From Pseudomonas chlororaphis (lineage in GTDB: Bacteria > Pseudomonadota > Gammaproteobacteria > Pseudomonadales > Pseudomonadaceae): a DNA stretch of 64,000 nt. The position numbers and the translations under genes were made by a program. The stretch is from positions 62,001-126,000 of the forward strand of contig NZ_MSCT01000014.1 of assembly GCF_001921865.1 (NCBI RefSeq), read 5' to 3'. This document shows, piece by piece, positions 17,877 through 25,930 of the stretch; within the stretch, counting starts at the first letter, position 1; each line of letters starts with the position of its first letter. Under the pieces are notes generated by a model. The model saw only the letters and a list, made by a program, of their open reading frames with translations. It was not told the origin of the DNA and ran no database searches.

Positions 17877-18040
17877 GGCTGCCCTGCCGCGGCCGCCGGC
17901 TCGGTGAAGTGCTGGCGCTCGCGGTGCTCGGACTGTTTGCCCGGGTTGAAGGCCGCGACCGGGCGGTGATACCCCATCACCCGGGTCCAGACTTCGCAGC
18001 GCTGGCGTTGCGCCTGGGGCAATGTGTGCGATGTGTTCAT
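17873..18040 (-). CDS. Glycyl-radical domain of NrdD encoded as a separate small protein
   Basis: 55 residues starting MNTSHTLPQAQRQ. Residues 15-45 (CEVWTRVMGYHRPV, then NPGKQSEHRERQHF) match the C-terminal glycyl-radical segment of class III NrdD, with R-V-M-G-Y carrying the radical glycine (Gly23). It has its own strong AAGGAG site 7 bases before ATG and lies 31 bases after the stop codon of the main nrdD gene, so this is a dedicated gene and not a simple frameshift. It overlaps nrdG by 4 bases. Expected to join the NrdD core to form active enzyme. Confidence 0.8.
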   Translation of the reverse strand: MNTSHTLPQAQRQRCEVWTRVMGYHRPVAAFNPGKQSEHRERQHFTEPAAAAGQP

Positions 18041-18071
18041 GGTGAAACTCCTTGCGAGGGTGGGAAAAAAA

Positions 18072-20084
18072 TCAGTGCACGCTGCCCGATTGCTGGGCCA
18101 GCAACAGGGCTTCGTCGCACTTGGGGCAGAACTCGTGTTCGCCGTCGAGGTAGCCGTGCACCGGGCAGATGGAAAAGGTCGGGGTCACGGTCAGGTACGG
18201 CAGGCGGAAGCGCCCGAGGGCCTTGCGCACCAGTTGCTTGCAGGCCGCCGCCGAGGAAATCCGCTCGGCCATGTACAGGTGCAGCACGGTGCCGCCGGTG
18301 TATTTGCACTGCAGTTCGTCTTGCAGCTCCAGGGCCTCGAACGGGTCGTCGGTGTAGCCCACCGGCAGTTGCGAAGAGTTGGTGTAGTACGGCGCGTCCT
18401 CGCTGCCGGCCTGGAGAATGCCCGGGTAACGCTTGCGGTCCTCCTTGGCGAAGCGGTAGGTGGTGCCTTCCGCCGGCGTCGCCTCGAGGTTGTACAGGTG
18501 CCCGGTTTCCTCCTGGAAGCGCACCAGGGTGGCCCGCACATGGTCCAGCAGGCGCAAGGCGAACTGGCGCCCCTGCTCAGTGTGCAGGCCCTGTTCGTCG
18601 GCGCTGAAGTTGCGCAGCATTTCATGCAGGCCGTTGAGGCCGATGGTCGAGAAGTGATTGCGCAGCGTGCCCAGGTAACGCCGGGTGTAGGGGTACAGGC
18701 CGGCGTCCATATGGTGCTGGATCACCTTGCGCTTGACCTCCAGGCTCTCCATCGCCAACTCCATCAGCGCGTCCAGGCGTTGCAACAGGCCACTGGTATT
18801 GCCCTTGAACACATGGCCCAGGCGTGTGCAGTTGATCGTCACCACCCCCAGCGAACCGGTCTGCTCCGCCGAACCGAACAGGCCGCCGCCGCGCTTGAGC
18901 AGCTCGCGCACGTCCAGTTGCAGGCGGCAGCACATCGAGCGCACCTGGTTGGGCTGCATGTCCGAGTTGAGGAAGTTCTGGAAATACGGCAGGCCGTAGC
19001 GCGCGGTCATCTCGAACAGGCGCTCGGCGTTGTCGCTGTCCCAGGGAAAGTCGTGGGTGATGTTGTAGGTCGGGATCGGGAAGGTGAACACCCGGCCCTT
19101 GGCGTCGCCGGCCTGCATCACTTCGATGTAGGCGCGGTTGAGCAGGTCCATCTCGGCTTGCAGCTCGCCGTAGGCGAAGGGCATTTCCTCGCCGCCGATC
19201 ACCGGGATCTGTTCGCGCAGGTCCTGCGGGCAGACCCAGTCGAAGGTCAGGTTGGTAAAGGGCGTCTGGGTGCCCCAGCGCGACGGCACGTTGAGGTTGT
19301 AGATGAATTCCTGGAGCGCCTGGCGCACCTCGGGGTAGCTCAGGCGGTCCTTGCGCACATAGGGCGCGAGGTAGGTATCGAAGGAGCTGAAGGCCTGGGC
19401 CCCGGCCCATTCGTTCTGCAAGGTGCCGAGGAAATTCACCATCTGCCCCAGGGCGCTGCCCAGGTGCTTGGGCGGCCCGGCCTCGACCCGGCCGGGCACG
19501 CCGTTGAGGCCTTCGTGCAGCAAGGTGCGCAACGACCAGCCGGCGCAGTAGCCGGCGAGCATGTCGAGGTCGTGGATATGCAGGTCGGCCTCGCGGTGGG
19601 CGCGGCCGATGGCTGGGCTGTAGACCTCGTCCAGCCAGTAGTTGGCGGTGACCTTGCCGGACACGTTGAGCACCAGCCCGCCGAGGGAGTAGCCCTGGTT
19701 GGCGTTGGCCTGGACGCGCCAGTCCTCGCGGTCGAGGTATTCGTTCATCGAGGCCGCCACCGCGACCAGGGTCTTGCGGTCGCGGCGCAGGCGGCCGTGC
19801 CGTTCGCGGTAGACGATGTAGGCGCGCAGGGCGCAGAAGAAGCCGGCGTCCATCAGCACCCGTTCGACCCGGTCCTGGATCTGTTCGACGTGCAGGTTCG
19901 TGTGCTGTTCCAGGTGGGCCAGCACGGCCTTGAGCAGGCCTTCGGCTTCGACCTCGGTGTACTCGCCCGTGGCCGTGCCGGCGGCGATCAGGGCCTGGCG
20001 GATCTTGTCCGCGTCGAAGGCAACCAGGCTGCCGTCGCGTTTGTGCAGGCGGTTGTTGCCGAGCCTGATCAGGGTGCTGTGCAT
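18072..20084 (-). CDS. nrdD: Anaerobic ribonucleoside-triphosphate reductase, catalytic core NrdD
   Basis: 670 residues from the ATG with GGAGG (MHSTLIRLGNNRLHK). An ATP-cone fills residues 10-100, then the ten-stranded barrel with the thiyl region SMCCRLQLDVREL and a GSLGVVTINCTRLGH strand. The protein ends just after the zinc-binding region CPVHGYLDGEHEFCPKC and lacks the glycyl-radical tail, which the next gene supplies. It makes dNTPs without oxygen. Operon order nrdD, radical-domain gene, nrdG. A NrdR-like box lies 50 bases upstream. Confidence 0.92.
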   Translation of the reverse strand: MHSTLIRLGNNRLHKRDGSLVAFDADKIRQALIAAGTATGEYTEVEAEGLLKAVLAHLEQHTNLHVEQIQDRVERVLMDAGFFCALRAYIVYRERHGRLRRDRKTLVAVAASMNEYLDREDWRVQANANQGYSLGGLVLNVSGKVTANYWLDEVYSPAIGRAHREADLHIHDLDMLAGYCAGWSLRTLLHEGLNGVPGRVEAGPPKHLGSALGQMVNFLGTLQNEWAGAQAFSSFDTYLAPYVRKDRLSYPEVRQALQEFIYNLNVPSRWGTQTPFTNLTFDWVCPQDLREQIPVIGGEEMPFAYGELQAEMDLLNRAYIEVMQAGDAKGRVFTFPIPTYNITHDFPWDSDNAERLFEMTARYGLPYFQNFLNSDMQPNQVRSMCCRLQLDVRELLKRGGGLFGSAEQTGSLGVVTINCTRLGHVFKGNTSGLLQRLDALMELAMESLEVKRKVIQHHMDAGLYPYTRRYLGTLRNHFSTIGLNGLHEMLRNFSADEQGLHTEQGRQFALRLLDHVRATLVRFQEETGHLYNLEATPAEGTTYRFAKEDRKRYPGILQAGSEDAPYYTNSSQLPVGYTDDPFEALELQDELQCKYTGGTVLHLYMAERISSAAACKQLVRKALGRFRLPYLTVTPTFSICPVHGYLDGEHEFCPKCDEALLLAQQSGSVH

Positions 20085-20126
20085 TTGACCTCCGCATACT
20101 ACATATGGGTGTTTTTGATTCTTAAA

Positions 20127-20142
20127 ACACAATATGCAGTGA
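20127..20142. promoter_or_regulatory. NrdR-like box upstream of nrdD
   Basis: ACACAATATGCAGTGA resembles the NrdR consensus ACACWATATATWGTGT with three or four mismatches. A weaker ATATG-centred match (ACTACATATGGGTGT, 20098-20112) lies about 29 bases away, near the tandem spacing expected for NrdR. Both are upstream of the nrdD start at 20084. Confidence 0.45.
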
Positions 20143-20202
20143 ATTTACGGAGATTCGGTTGGGTTACCATTGATCGTGGTCAAGTTTTTTTGGTTCGGGT
20201 AC

Positions 20203-20968
20203 ATATCCGTTGCTGCGGTCATGGCCACTTAGGGTTCCGCTCTTACAGCGGCTCACTTTTGATAGAGCGCAAAAGTAAGCAAAACGCTCTTGCCCCTCCA
20301 CTCGGTGCCTCGCTAGGGCTCGGCATGCCCTCACTCCGGCATTGATCCGTGGGCCGCCGCAAGGGGCCATCCCTGGCCCCGTGCGGCTAACCCGGCGTCC
20401 TGCCGGGTTGCCCACGGCTCAATGCCTGCGTTCGGCCATCGTGGTTAACGGGGCGCTGAGATCAAAATCAAAAGCAAGACGGCGGCCTACAGGCCGGCCT
20501 GAGGCTGGACACGGTTCCTGTAGCCGCTGCCGAGCCTGCGAGGCTGCGTACGGCTGCGCAGCAGTCGCAAAACCAGGCACTGCGTTTTCCCTGATAAACC
20601 GCGTGGGCAGGTTTGGCGAGTCCTTCGGCCTCGTACGCAGCCTCGCAGGCTCGGCAGCGGCTACACCGTTTCGCGCCGACCGGTAGGTCGCGCCAGCGCC
20701 GGCTTTTGATCCACCCTGCCCCGTTCCCAGAGGCCGAGCGCAGGTCTTGCGCAGGGGGCACCTCGGCAGGGATGCCGAGGTAGCCGCGCGGGGCCAGGGA
20801 TGGCCCCTCGCGGCGGCCCCCGGAGCAAGACCGGAGTGAGGGCATGCCGAGCCTAGGCGAGGCACCGAATGGAGGGGCAAGACCTTTTGGTTACTTTTGG
20901 GGCGTTTGCCAAAAGTGACCCGCTGTAAGAGCGGAACCATAAGCAGCCGTTACCGCAGCAACGGATAT
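20203..20968. repeat. Long imperfect inverted repeat filling the nrdD-moaA gap
   Basis: The left arm (20203-20410) and right arm (20759-20968) are inverted copies of one about 208-base sequence, from ATATCCGTTGCTGCGG at the tip through GGTTCCGCTCTTACAGCGG, GGCATGCCCTCACTCCGG and GGGGCCATCCCTGGCCCC. The centre holds a REPIN. Such elements recur between genes in P. fluorescens-group genomes. I see no convincing gene within it; open frames here are repeat-derived. This accounts for most of the 897 bases between nrdD and moaA. Confidence 0.8.
20519..20665. repeat. REPIN nested inside the long inverted repeat
   Basis: Two 34-base copies of a REP beginning TGTAGCCGCTGCCGAGCC (20519-20552) and its exact inverse (20632-20665) face each other about 80 bases apart. 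The same family flanks norD. Confidence 0.85.
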
Positions 20969-20981
20969 ACCCCCAATCTCA

Positions 20982-21974
20982 TCACCCCCCACTCATATTC
21001 ATAAACCTCACCACCTGCACCACCCCCTGCGGACTGAATTCATGCCCCCACGGCTTCCCCCGCACCGCCTTGTGCAAAGCCTCGATCAACGGCCGATCAT
21101 CCAGCGGATAGCGCCGCAGCAACCCGCGCAAATCCAGGGCATCCTCCTGCCCCAGGCACAACAACAGCTTGCCCTCGACCGTCATGCGCAGCCGATTGCA
21201 ACTGCCGCAAAAGTTGTGGCTGTTGGGCGAGATAAAACCGATCCGCGTTTGCGGATGGCGCTCCAGACGCACATAACGCGCCGGCCCGCCGCTGTGTTCG
21301 GTGCTGTCGAGCAAGGCGTGGCGGCTGGCGATCAGCGCCCGCACCTCGTCGCTCGCGCAGAAGGCCTCGCCCCGCGAACGACCGACGTCGCCCAGGGGCA
21401 TTTCCTCGATGAAGCTGATGTCGATGCCCTGCTCGATGGCGTACTGCACCAGCCGCGGCACTTCGTCGAAGTTGCGCCCCTTCATCACCACGCAGTTGAG
21501 CTTGACCCGCTCGAACCCCGCGTCGCGCGCCGCCTCGATGCCGCGCAGCACTTGTTCGAGGTCGCCGTTGCGGGTGATGGCGCGAAACTTCTGCCGGTCC
21601 AGGCTATCCAGGCTGATGTTCATGCGCTTGACCCCGGCCTGCGCCAGCGGCCGGGCCAGGCGCTCCAGCTGCGAGCCGTTGCTGGTCATCACCAGCTCGC
21701 GCAACCCCGGCAAGGCCGCGATGCTGCGGCACAGGTCGACGATGCCCGGGCGAATCAGCGGCTCGCCGCCGGTCAGGCGGATCTTGCTCACCCCCTGGCC
21801 GACGAACAGCGCCGCCACCCGCTGCAACTCCTCCAGGGTCAGCACCTGCTGGCGCGGCAGGAAGGTCATGTTCTTGGCCATGCAGTACACACAGCGAAAA
21901 TCGCAGCGGTCGGTGACCGACAAGCGCAGATAATCGATCTGCCGCCCGAAACCGTCCTGCATCACATTGCTCAT
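20982..21974 (-). CDS. moaA: GTP 3',8-cyclase MoaA (molybdenum cofactor synthesis)
   Basis: 330 residues. The radical SAM cluster is at C24, C28 and C31 (DRCDFRCVYCM), GGEPLIR binds SAM, and the second cluster is FCGSCNR plus a Cys 14 residues on (LLLCL). The essential C-terminal Gly-Gly is present (NMSGG). It makes the first cofactor intermediate needed by NarG. Last gene of the nar operon, 10 bases after the PPIase gene, as in P. aeruginosa. Confidence 0.95.
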   Translation of the reverse strand: MSNVMQDGFGRQIDYLRLSVTDRCDFRCVYCMAKNMTFLPRQQVLTLEELQRVAALFVGQGVSKIRLTGGEPLIRPGIVDLCRSIAALPGLRELVMTSNGSQLERLARPLAQAGVKRMNISLDSLDRQKFRAITRNGDLEQVLRGIEAARDAGFERVKLNCVVMKGRNFDEVPRLVQYAIEQGIDISFIEEMPLGDVGRSRGEAFCASDEVRALIASRHALLDSTEHSGGPARYVRLERHPQTRIGFISPNSHNFCGSCNRLRMTVEGKLLLCLGQEDALDLRGLLRRYPLDDRPLIEALHKAVRGKPWGHEFSPQGVVQVVRFMNMSGG

Positions 21975-21984
21975 GGCCTTCCCC

Positions 21985-22941
21985 TTACTGCACCAGCGGC
22001 GAGTCGGCGCCCTGCAACTGGATGCCGCGAATGTCCGCGGCGCCGACCAGGGTTTGCAGGTACTGCACCACGGCCTTTTGCCAGACGCCCTGTTGCAGCT
22101 GGTTGCGGATCGCCGTGGCCACCGCCTCGTACGGCAAGGCCTGGCCTTCGACCCGCTGGTCGACGTGGATCACATGCCAGCCGTAGCGGCTTTCCAGCGG
22201 CTGGCCGGCCAGCCCCGGGGCCAGGCCGAACAGCTGGCGCTCCAGCTCGGGCACGGTCTGGCCCTTGCTGATCTGCCCCAGGGAACCGCCTTGGGCCTTC
22301 GACGGGCAGGCCGAATACTTGTGCGCCAGCTCGGCGAAGCTGTCGGGCGCTTCATCCAGGCGTTGCAGCAAGATTTCCGCCTGGACCCGCGCCACGCTGC
22401 GCGCCGCCGCGTCGTCCGGCGCGCACTCGAGCAGGATGTGCCGCACCGCCAGCAACGGCGCGCTGTGAAAGCGCCCGCGGTTGTTGTCGTAGTAGCGCCA
22501 GCAACTGGCTTCGTCGCACTCCGGCACCTGCACCTCGCGTTCCAGCAGCAAGCGGGTGGCCGCCTCCTCCTGGTTCTCGCCGGCGCCCACGTGCAGCTCC
22601 AGGCCCAGCTCGGCGATCCGCTGCTGCAACAGCTCGCGAATCACCAGGGCCTTGGCCGCCAGGTACACCGCCTCCTCGCGGTTTTGCGCCGGGTGATATT
22701 GCAGCTCCTGGGCCAGCGCCTGGGGGGTGATCGCCACCTGGTTGACGCTGACGATCGGCCACTCCTGCTCGCTGCTGGCAATCAGTTGCGCCGGGGCCTC
22801 GTCGGCCGCGGGCAGCACCGGCGGTGTGAACGCCAGCGCCCCACTACCCTCGCCTCCTGGCAGCGCCGGCTCTTCCCGGGCCGAAGACCCACAACCGCCG
22901 CTGCCGCCTTTACCGCCCCCACATCCACATCCGCCTGACAT
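21985..22941 (-). CDS. PpiC-type peptidyl-prolyl isomerase of the nar operon (NifM-like layout)
   Basis: 318 residues from the ATG with GGAGG. The N-terminus is Cys/Gly-rich (MSGGCGCGGGKGGSGGCG) and there is no signal peptide, so the protein should be cytosolic. A helical SurA-like region covers about 60-150 and a parvulin domain about 160-255 (VRHILLECA, FAELAHKYSACPSKAQGGSLG). The nar-operon position matches PA3871 of P. aeruginosa. It probably aids folding or cofactor insertion in nitrate reductase; direct function is not shown by sequence. Confidence 0.88.
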   Translation of the reverse strand: MSGGCGCGGGKGGSGGCGSSAREEPALPGGEGSGALAFTPPVLPAADEAPAQLIASSEQEWPIVSVNQVAITPQALAQELQYHPAQNREEAVYLAAKALVIRELLQQRIAELGLELHVGAGENQEEAATRLLLEREVQVPECDEASCWRYYDNNRGRFHSAPLLAVRHILLECAPDDAAARSVARVQAEILLQRLDEAPDSFAELAHKYSACPSKAQGGSLGQISKGQTVPELERQLFGLAPGLAGQPLESRYGWHVIHVDQRVEGQALPYEAVATAIRNQLQQGVWQKAVVQYLQTLVGAADIRGIQLQGADSPLVQ

Positions 22942-22951
22942 GAGCACCTCC

Positions 22952-23632
22952 TCAGATTTTCTGCCGCACGATTTGATAACGCCGCCCCAGGTACCAGACC
23001 GGCGCGCTGATCACATGCACCAGGCGGGTAAAGGGGAACAGCACGAACAGGGTCAGGCCGAGGAACACATGCAGCTTGTAGGTCAGGCCGACCGGCGCGA
23101 TGGCCGCCGCCGCGTCCATGGGCCGCAGCAGCACGACGTTCTGCGCCCAGTCGGCGAGCATCACCATCACCGAGCCGTCCATGTGCGCGGTGGACGCGAC
23201 AATGGTCAGCAACCCCAGCAGCAACTGCGCCAGCAGCACCAGCAAGATCAGGATGTCCGACGGGTTGGAGGTGACGCGGACCCGTGGGTCGCTCAAGCGC
23301 CGCTTGATCAGCATCAGCAGACCGATCAGGCACAGCAGGCCGAAGAACCCGCCGGAGACCATCGCCAGCAATTGCTTGTGCTCGGTGCTGATCACAGGGT
23401 GATAGACCGAGGCCGGGGTCAGCAGGCCGACGAAGTGCCCGGCCAGGACGAACAGCACGCCGACATGGAACAGGTTGCTCGCCACCCGCATGCCGCGGTT
23501 GTTGAGCATCTGGCTGGAACTGGCCTTCCAGCTGTACTGCGACAGGTCGAAACGCGCCCAACTGCCCAACAGGCAGATCGCCAGGGCCACGTAGGGATAG
23601 ACCCCGAACGCCAACAGATTCCACTTAGACAT
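22952..23632 (-). CDS. narI: Respiratory nitrate reductase gamma subunit (cytochrome b)
   Basis: 226 residues, five TM helices, starting MSKWNLLAFGVYPYVAL. Conserved His residues for two b hemes occur in NLFHVGVLFVLAGHF and in YKLHVFLGLTLF...TRLVH. It oxidises quinol at the periplasmic side and passes electrons to NarH. The start lies inside the narJ end (8-base overlap). Confidence 0.94.
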   Translation of the reverse strand: MSKWNLLAFGVYPYVALAICLLGSWARFDLSQYSWKASSSQMLNNRGMRVASNLFHVGVLFVLAGHFVGLLTPASVYHPVISTEHKQLLAMVSGGFFGLLCLIGLLMLIKRRLSDPRVRVTSNPSDILILLVLLAQLLLGLLTIVASTAHMDGSVMVMLADWAQNVVLLRPMDAAAAIAPVGLTYKLHVFLGLTLFVLFPFTRLVHVISAPVWYLGRRYQIVRQKI

Positions 23633-24380
23633 TGCCGATCTCCTTGGCTGGCACGGCGGCCAGCTCCTGATGCTGAAAACCCACCCAGTGCAGCGGTACC
23701 GCGCTCTCTTCCCGGGCCTTGCCCGGGGCGCTCGGCAGGGCGCTGCAACGTTCCTGCTGCTCGGCCTTGAGAAAGTCCACCGCCTCCTCTTCCCAGACCT
23801 TGTCCAGGGCTTCCAGGGAGTCGTCGCGCTGCTCGGCTGCGACCTGCTCGCGCAGGTCGGCCACCGCCTGGTGCGGTTCCTCGCCGGCAATCTGCAACAA
23901 GGCGCGGAAGCAACTGGCATAGGCGCTCTCGCGCTCTTCCAGGCGCGCGGCGAGCAAGGCCAGCAGGTGCGCGACGTCGGCCAGGCCCTCGCGGGCCTCC
24001 AGGTCGTCGCAGGTGGAGAGAAACTCCAGGTACAGCGGGATGTAGTCCGGCAGCTCCTTGACGCCGATGGCGAAACCGGCGGCCTCGTACTGCGCCAGCA
24101 TGTCGACCATGGCCTGGCCGCGATCGCGGGACTCGCCGTGCACGTGCTCGAACAGCAGCAGCGACAGCGCGCGGCCGCGGCCGAACAGCGCGCCGTAGTG
24201 TTCCTGGCCGTCCATCAGGTCGTTGTTGCAGATCAGTTCCAGCAGCTCGAACAACGCGCCGCGCTGTTTCGGGCTGATCTCCCGGGCCTGGATGATCGCC
24301 TGCTCCAGTTCGTCGCGGCCCTCGACCAGGGTTGCGCTCGGGTAATCGAGCAGCAGCGAAATCACTTTAAGGATGCGCAT
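23625..24380 (-). CDS. narJ: Nitrate reductase assembly chaperone NarJ
   Basis: 251 residues, starting MRILKVISLLLDYPS. The TorD/DmsD-like all-helical fold is indicated by LYLEFLSTCDD and the YGALFGRGRALSLLLFEHVHGESRDRG pattern. It holds NarGH during molybdenum cofactor insertion. It starts 2 bases after narH and overlaps narI. Confidence 0.93.
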   Translation of the reverse strand: MRILKVISLLLDYPSATLVEGRDELEQAIIQAREISPKQRGALFELLELICNNDLMDGQEHYGALFGRGRALSLLLFEHVHGESRDRGQAMVDMLAQYEAAGFAIGVKELPDYIPLYLEFLSTCDDLEAREGLADVAHLLALLAARLEERESAYASCFRALLQIAGEEPHQAVADLREQVAAEQRDDSLEALDKVWEEEAVDFLKAEQQERCSALPSAPGKAREESAVPLHWVGFQHQELAAVPAKEIGNV

Positions 24381-24382
24381 GC

Positions 24383-25921
24383 TCAGTCCTCCCACAGCTG
24401 TACGGTTTTCAGGATGTCGCGGCGGTTGGCTTTCTTCGCCCCGAACATGTTGGTGTCGGAACTGCCGCTGCAACCGCTGCCGAAACTGAAGCCGCAACCG
24501 GAACGTTCGGCGAACGCGTCGCTCATGGCTTCCTCGCGGTGCGCGCTGGGCACCACGTAGCGGTCTTCGTAGTTGGCGATGGCCAGGTAGCGGTACATCT
24601 CCTCGACCTGGCTCACGCTCAGGCCGACGTCCTCGAGCACTTGCAAATCCTGCACCCCTTCGACCTGCTCGGAACGCTTGTAGGCACGCATCGCCAGCAG
24701 GCGCTTGAGGGCGCGCTTGACCGGTTTCTCGTCGCCCGCAGTCAGCAGGTTGGCCAGGTAACGCAGGGGGATGCGCAGGCTGTCGACGTCCGGGATCACC
24801 CCGTTCATGCCCACGGTGCCGGCGGCCGCGGCGTTCTGGATCGGCGACAGCGGCGGCACGTACCAGACCATCGGCAAGGTGCGGTATTCCGGGTGCAGCG
24901 GTAGCGCCAGCTGCCAGTCGACGGCCATCTTGTACACGGGCGAACGTTGCGCGGCGTCGATCACCGACTGCGGCACGCCGTCGGCCAGGGCCTGGCGGAT
25001 CACCGCCGGGTCATGGGGATCGAGGAAGATCTCCAGCTGCTTCTGGTACAGGTCCTGCTCGCTGGCGGTGCTCGCCACCTCGCTGATGCGGTCGGCGTCG
25101 TACAGCAGCACGCCGAGGTAGCGGATACGGCCGACGCAGGTTTCCGCGCAGACCGTGGGCATGCCCGCTTCGATCCGCGGGTAGCAGAAGATGCACTTCT
25201 CCGACTTACCGCTCTTCCAGTTGAAATAGATCTTCTTGTACGGGCAGCCGCTGATGCACATGCGCCAGCCGCGGCATTTCTCCTGGTCGATCAGGACGAT
25301 GCCGTCCTCCTCGCGCTTGTAGATCGCCCCGCTCGGGCAAGACGCCGCGCACGCCGGGTTCAGGCAGTGCTCGCACAAGCGCGGCAGGTACATCATGAAC
25401 GTGTTTTCGTACTCGCCGTAGATGTCCGCCTGGATCTGGTCGAAATTCTGGTCCTTGCGCCGTTTGGCGAATTCGCTGCCGAGGATCTCTTCCCAGTTCG
25501 GGCCCCACTCGATCTTTTCCATGCGCTTGCCGGACACCACCGAGCGCGGCCGCGCGGTCGGCTGATGGTCGCCCAGGGGCGCGCTGTGCAGGTGCTGGTA
25601 GTCGAAGTCGAACGGCTCGTAGTAGTCGTCCAGGCCAGGCAGATCAGGGTTGGCGAAGATGTTCGCCAGCACCCGGAACTTGCCGCCGATGCGCGGGTTG
25701 ATCGAGCCATTGGCGTTGCGCACCCAGCCGCCCTTCCACTTGTCCTGGTTTTCCCATTCTTTGGGGTAGCCGATCCCGGGCTTGCTCTCGACGTTGTTGA
25801 ACCAGGCGTACTCCATGCCTTCGCGGCTGGTCCAGACGTTCTTGCAGGTGATCGAGCAGGTGTGGCAGCCGATGCATTTGTCCAGGTTCAGGACCATGCC
25901 GATTTGTGAACGAATCTTCAT
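24383..25921 (-). CDS. narH: Respiratory nitrate reductase beta subunit (iron-sulfur)
   Basis: 512 residues. Four ferredoxin-type clusters are visible: CIGCHTCSITC, CEHCLNPACAASC, CRGWRMC (Trp in place of one Cys, giving the 3Fe-4S cluster) and CIFCYPR...CAETC. It relays electrons from NarI hemes to NarG. The C-terminus has a Gly/Ser/Cys-rich tail (SGCGFSFGSGCSGSS). It starts 9 bases after narG. Confidence 0.96.
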   Translation of the reverse strand: MKIRSQIGMVLNLDKCIGCHTCSITCKNVWTSREGMEYAWFNNVESKPGIGYPKEWENQDKWKGGWVRNANGSINPRIGGKFRVLANIFANPDLPGLDDYYEPFDFDYQHLHSAPLGDHQPTARPRSVVSGKRMEKIEWGPNWEEILGSEFAKRRKDQNFDQIQADIYGEYENTFMMYLPRLCEHCLNPACAASCPSGAIYKREEDGIVLIDQEKCRGWRMCISGCPYKKIYFNWKSGKSEKCIFCYPRIEAGMPTVCAETCVGRIRYLGVLLYDADRISEVASTASEQDLYQKQLEIFLDPHDPAVIRQALADGVPQSVIDAAQRSPVYKMAVDWQLALPLHPEYRTLPMVWYVPPLSPIQNAAAAGTVGMNGVIPDVDSLRIPLRYLANLLTAGDEKPVKRALKRLLAMRAYKRSEQVEGVQDLQVLEDVGLSVSQVEEMYRYLAIANYEDRYVVPSAHREEAMSDAFAERSGCGFSFGSGCSGSSDTNMFGAKKANRRDILKTVQLWED

Positions 25922-25930
25922 GACAACTCC

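Noticed and set aside
20119..20131. TTGATTCTTAAAAC as an FNR-type box for nrdD
   Set aside because: Only the left half matches; the right half is AAAAC, and the NrdR-like box explains the region better.
20342..20940. Open frames of 60-170 codons between nrdD and moaA
   Set aside because: They lie in the long inverted repeat and REPIN, and both strands give similar Arg/Pro-rich translations from the repeat arms.
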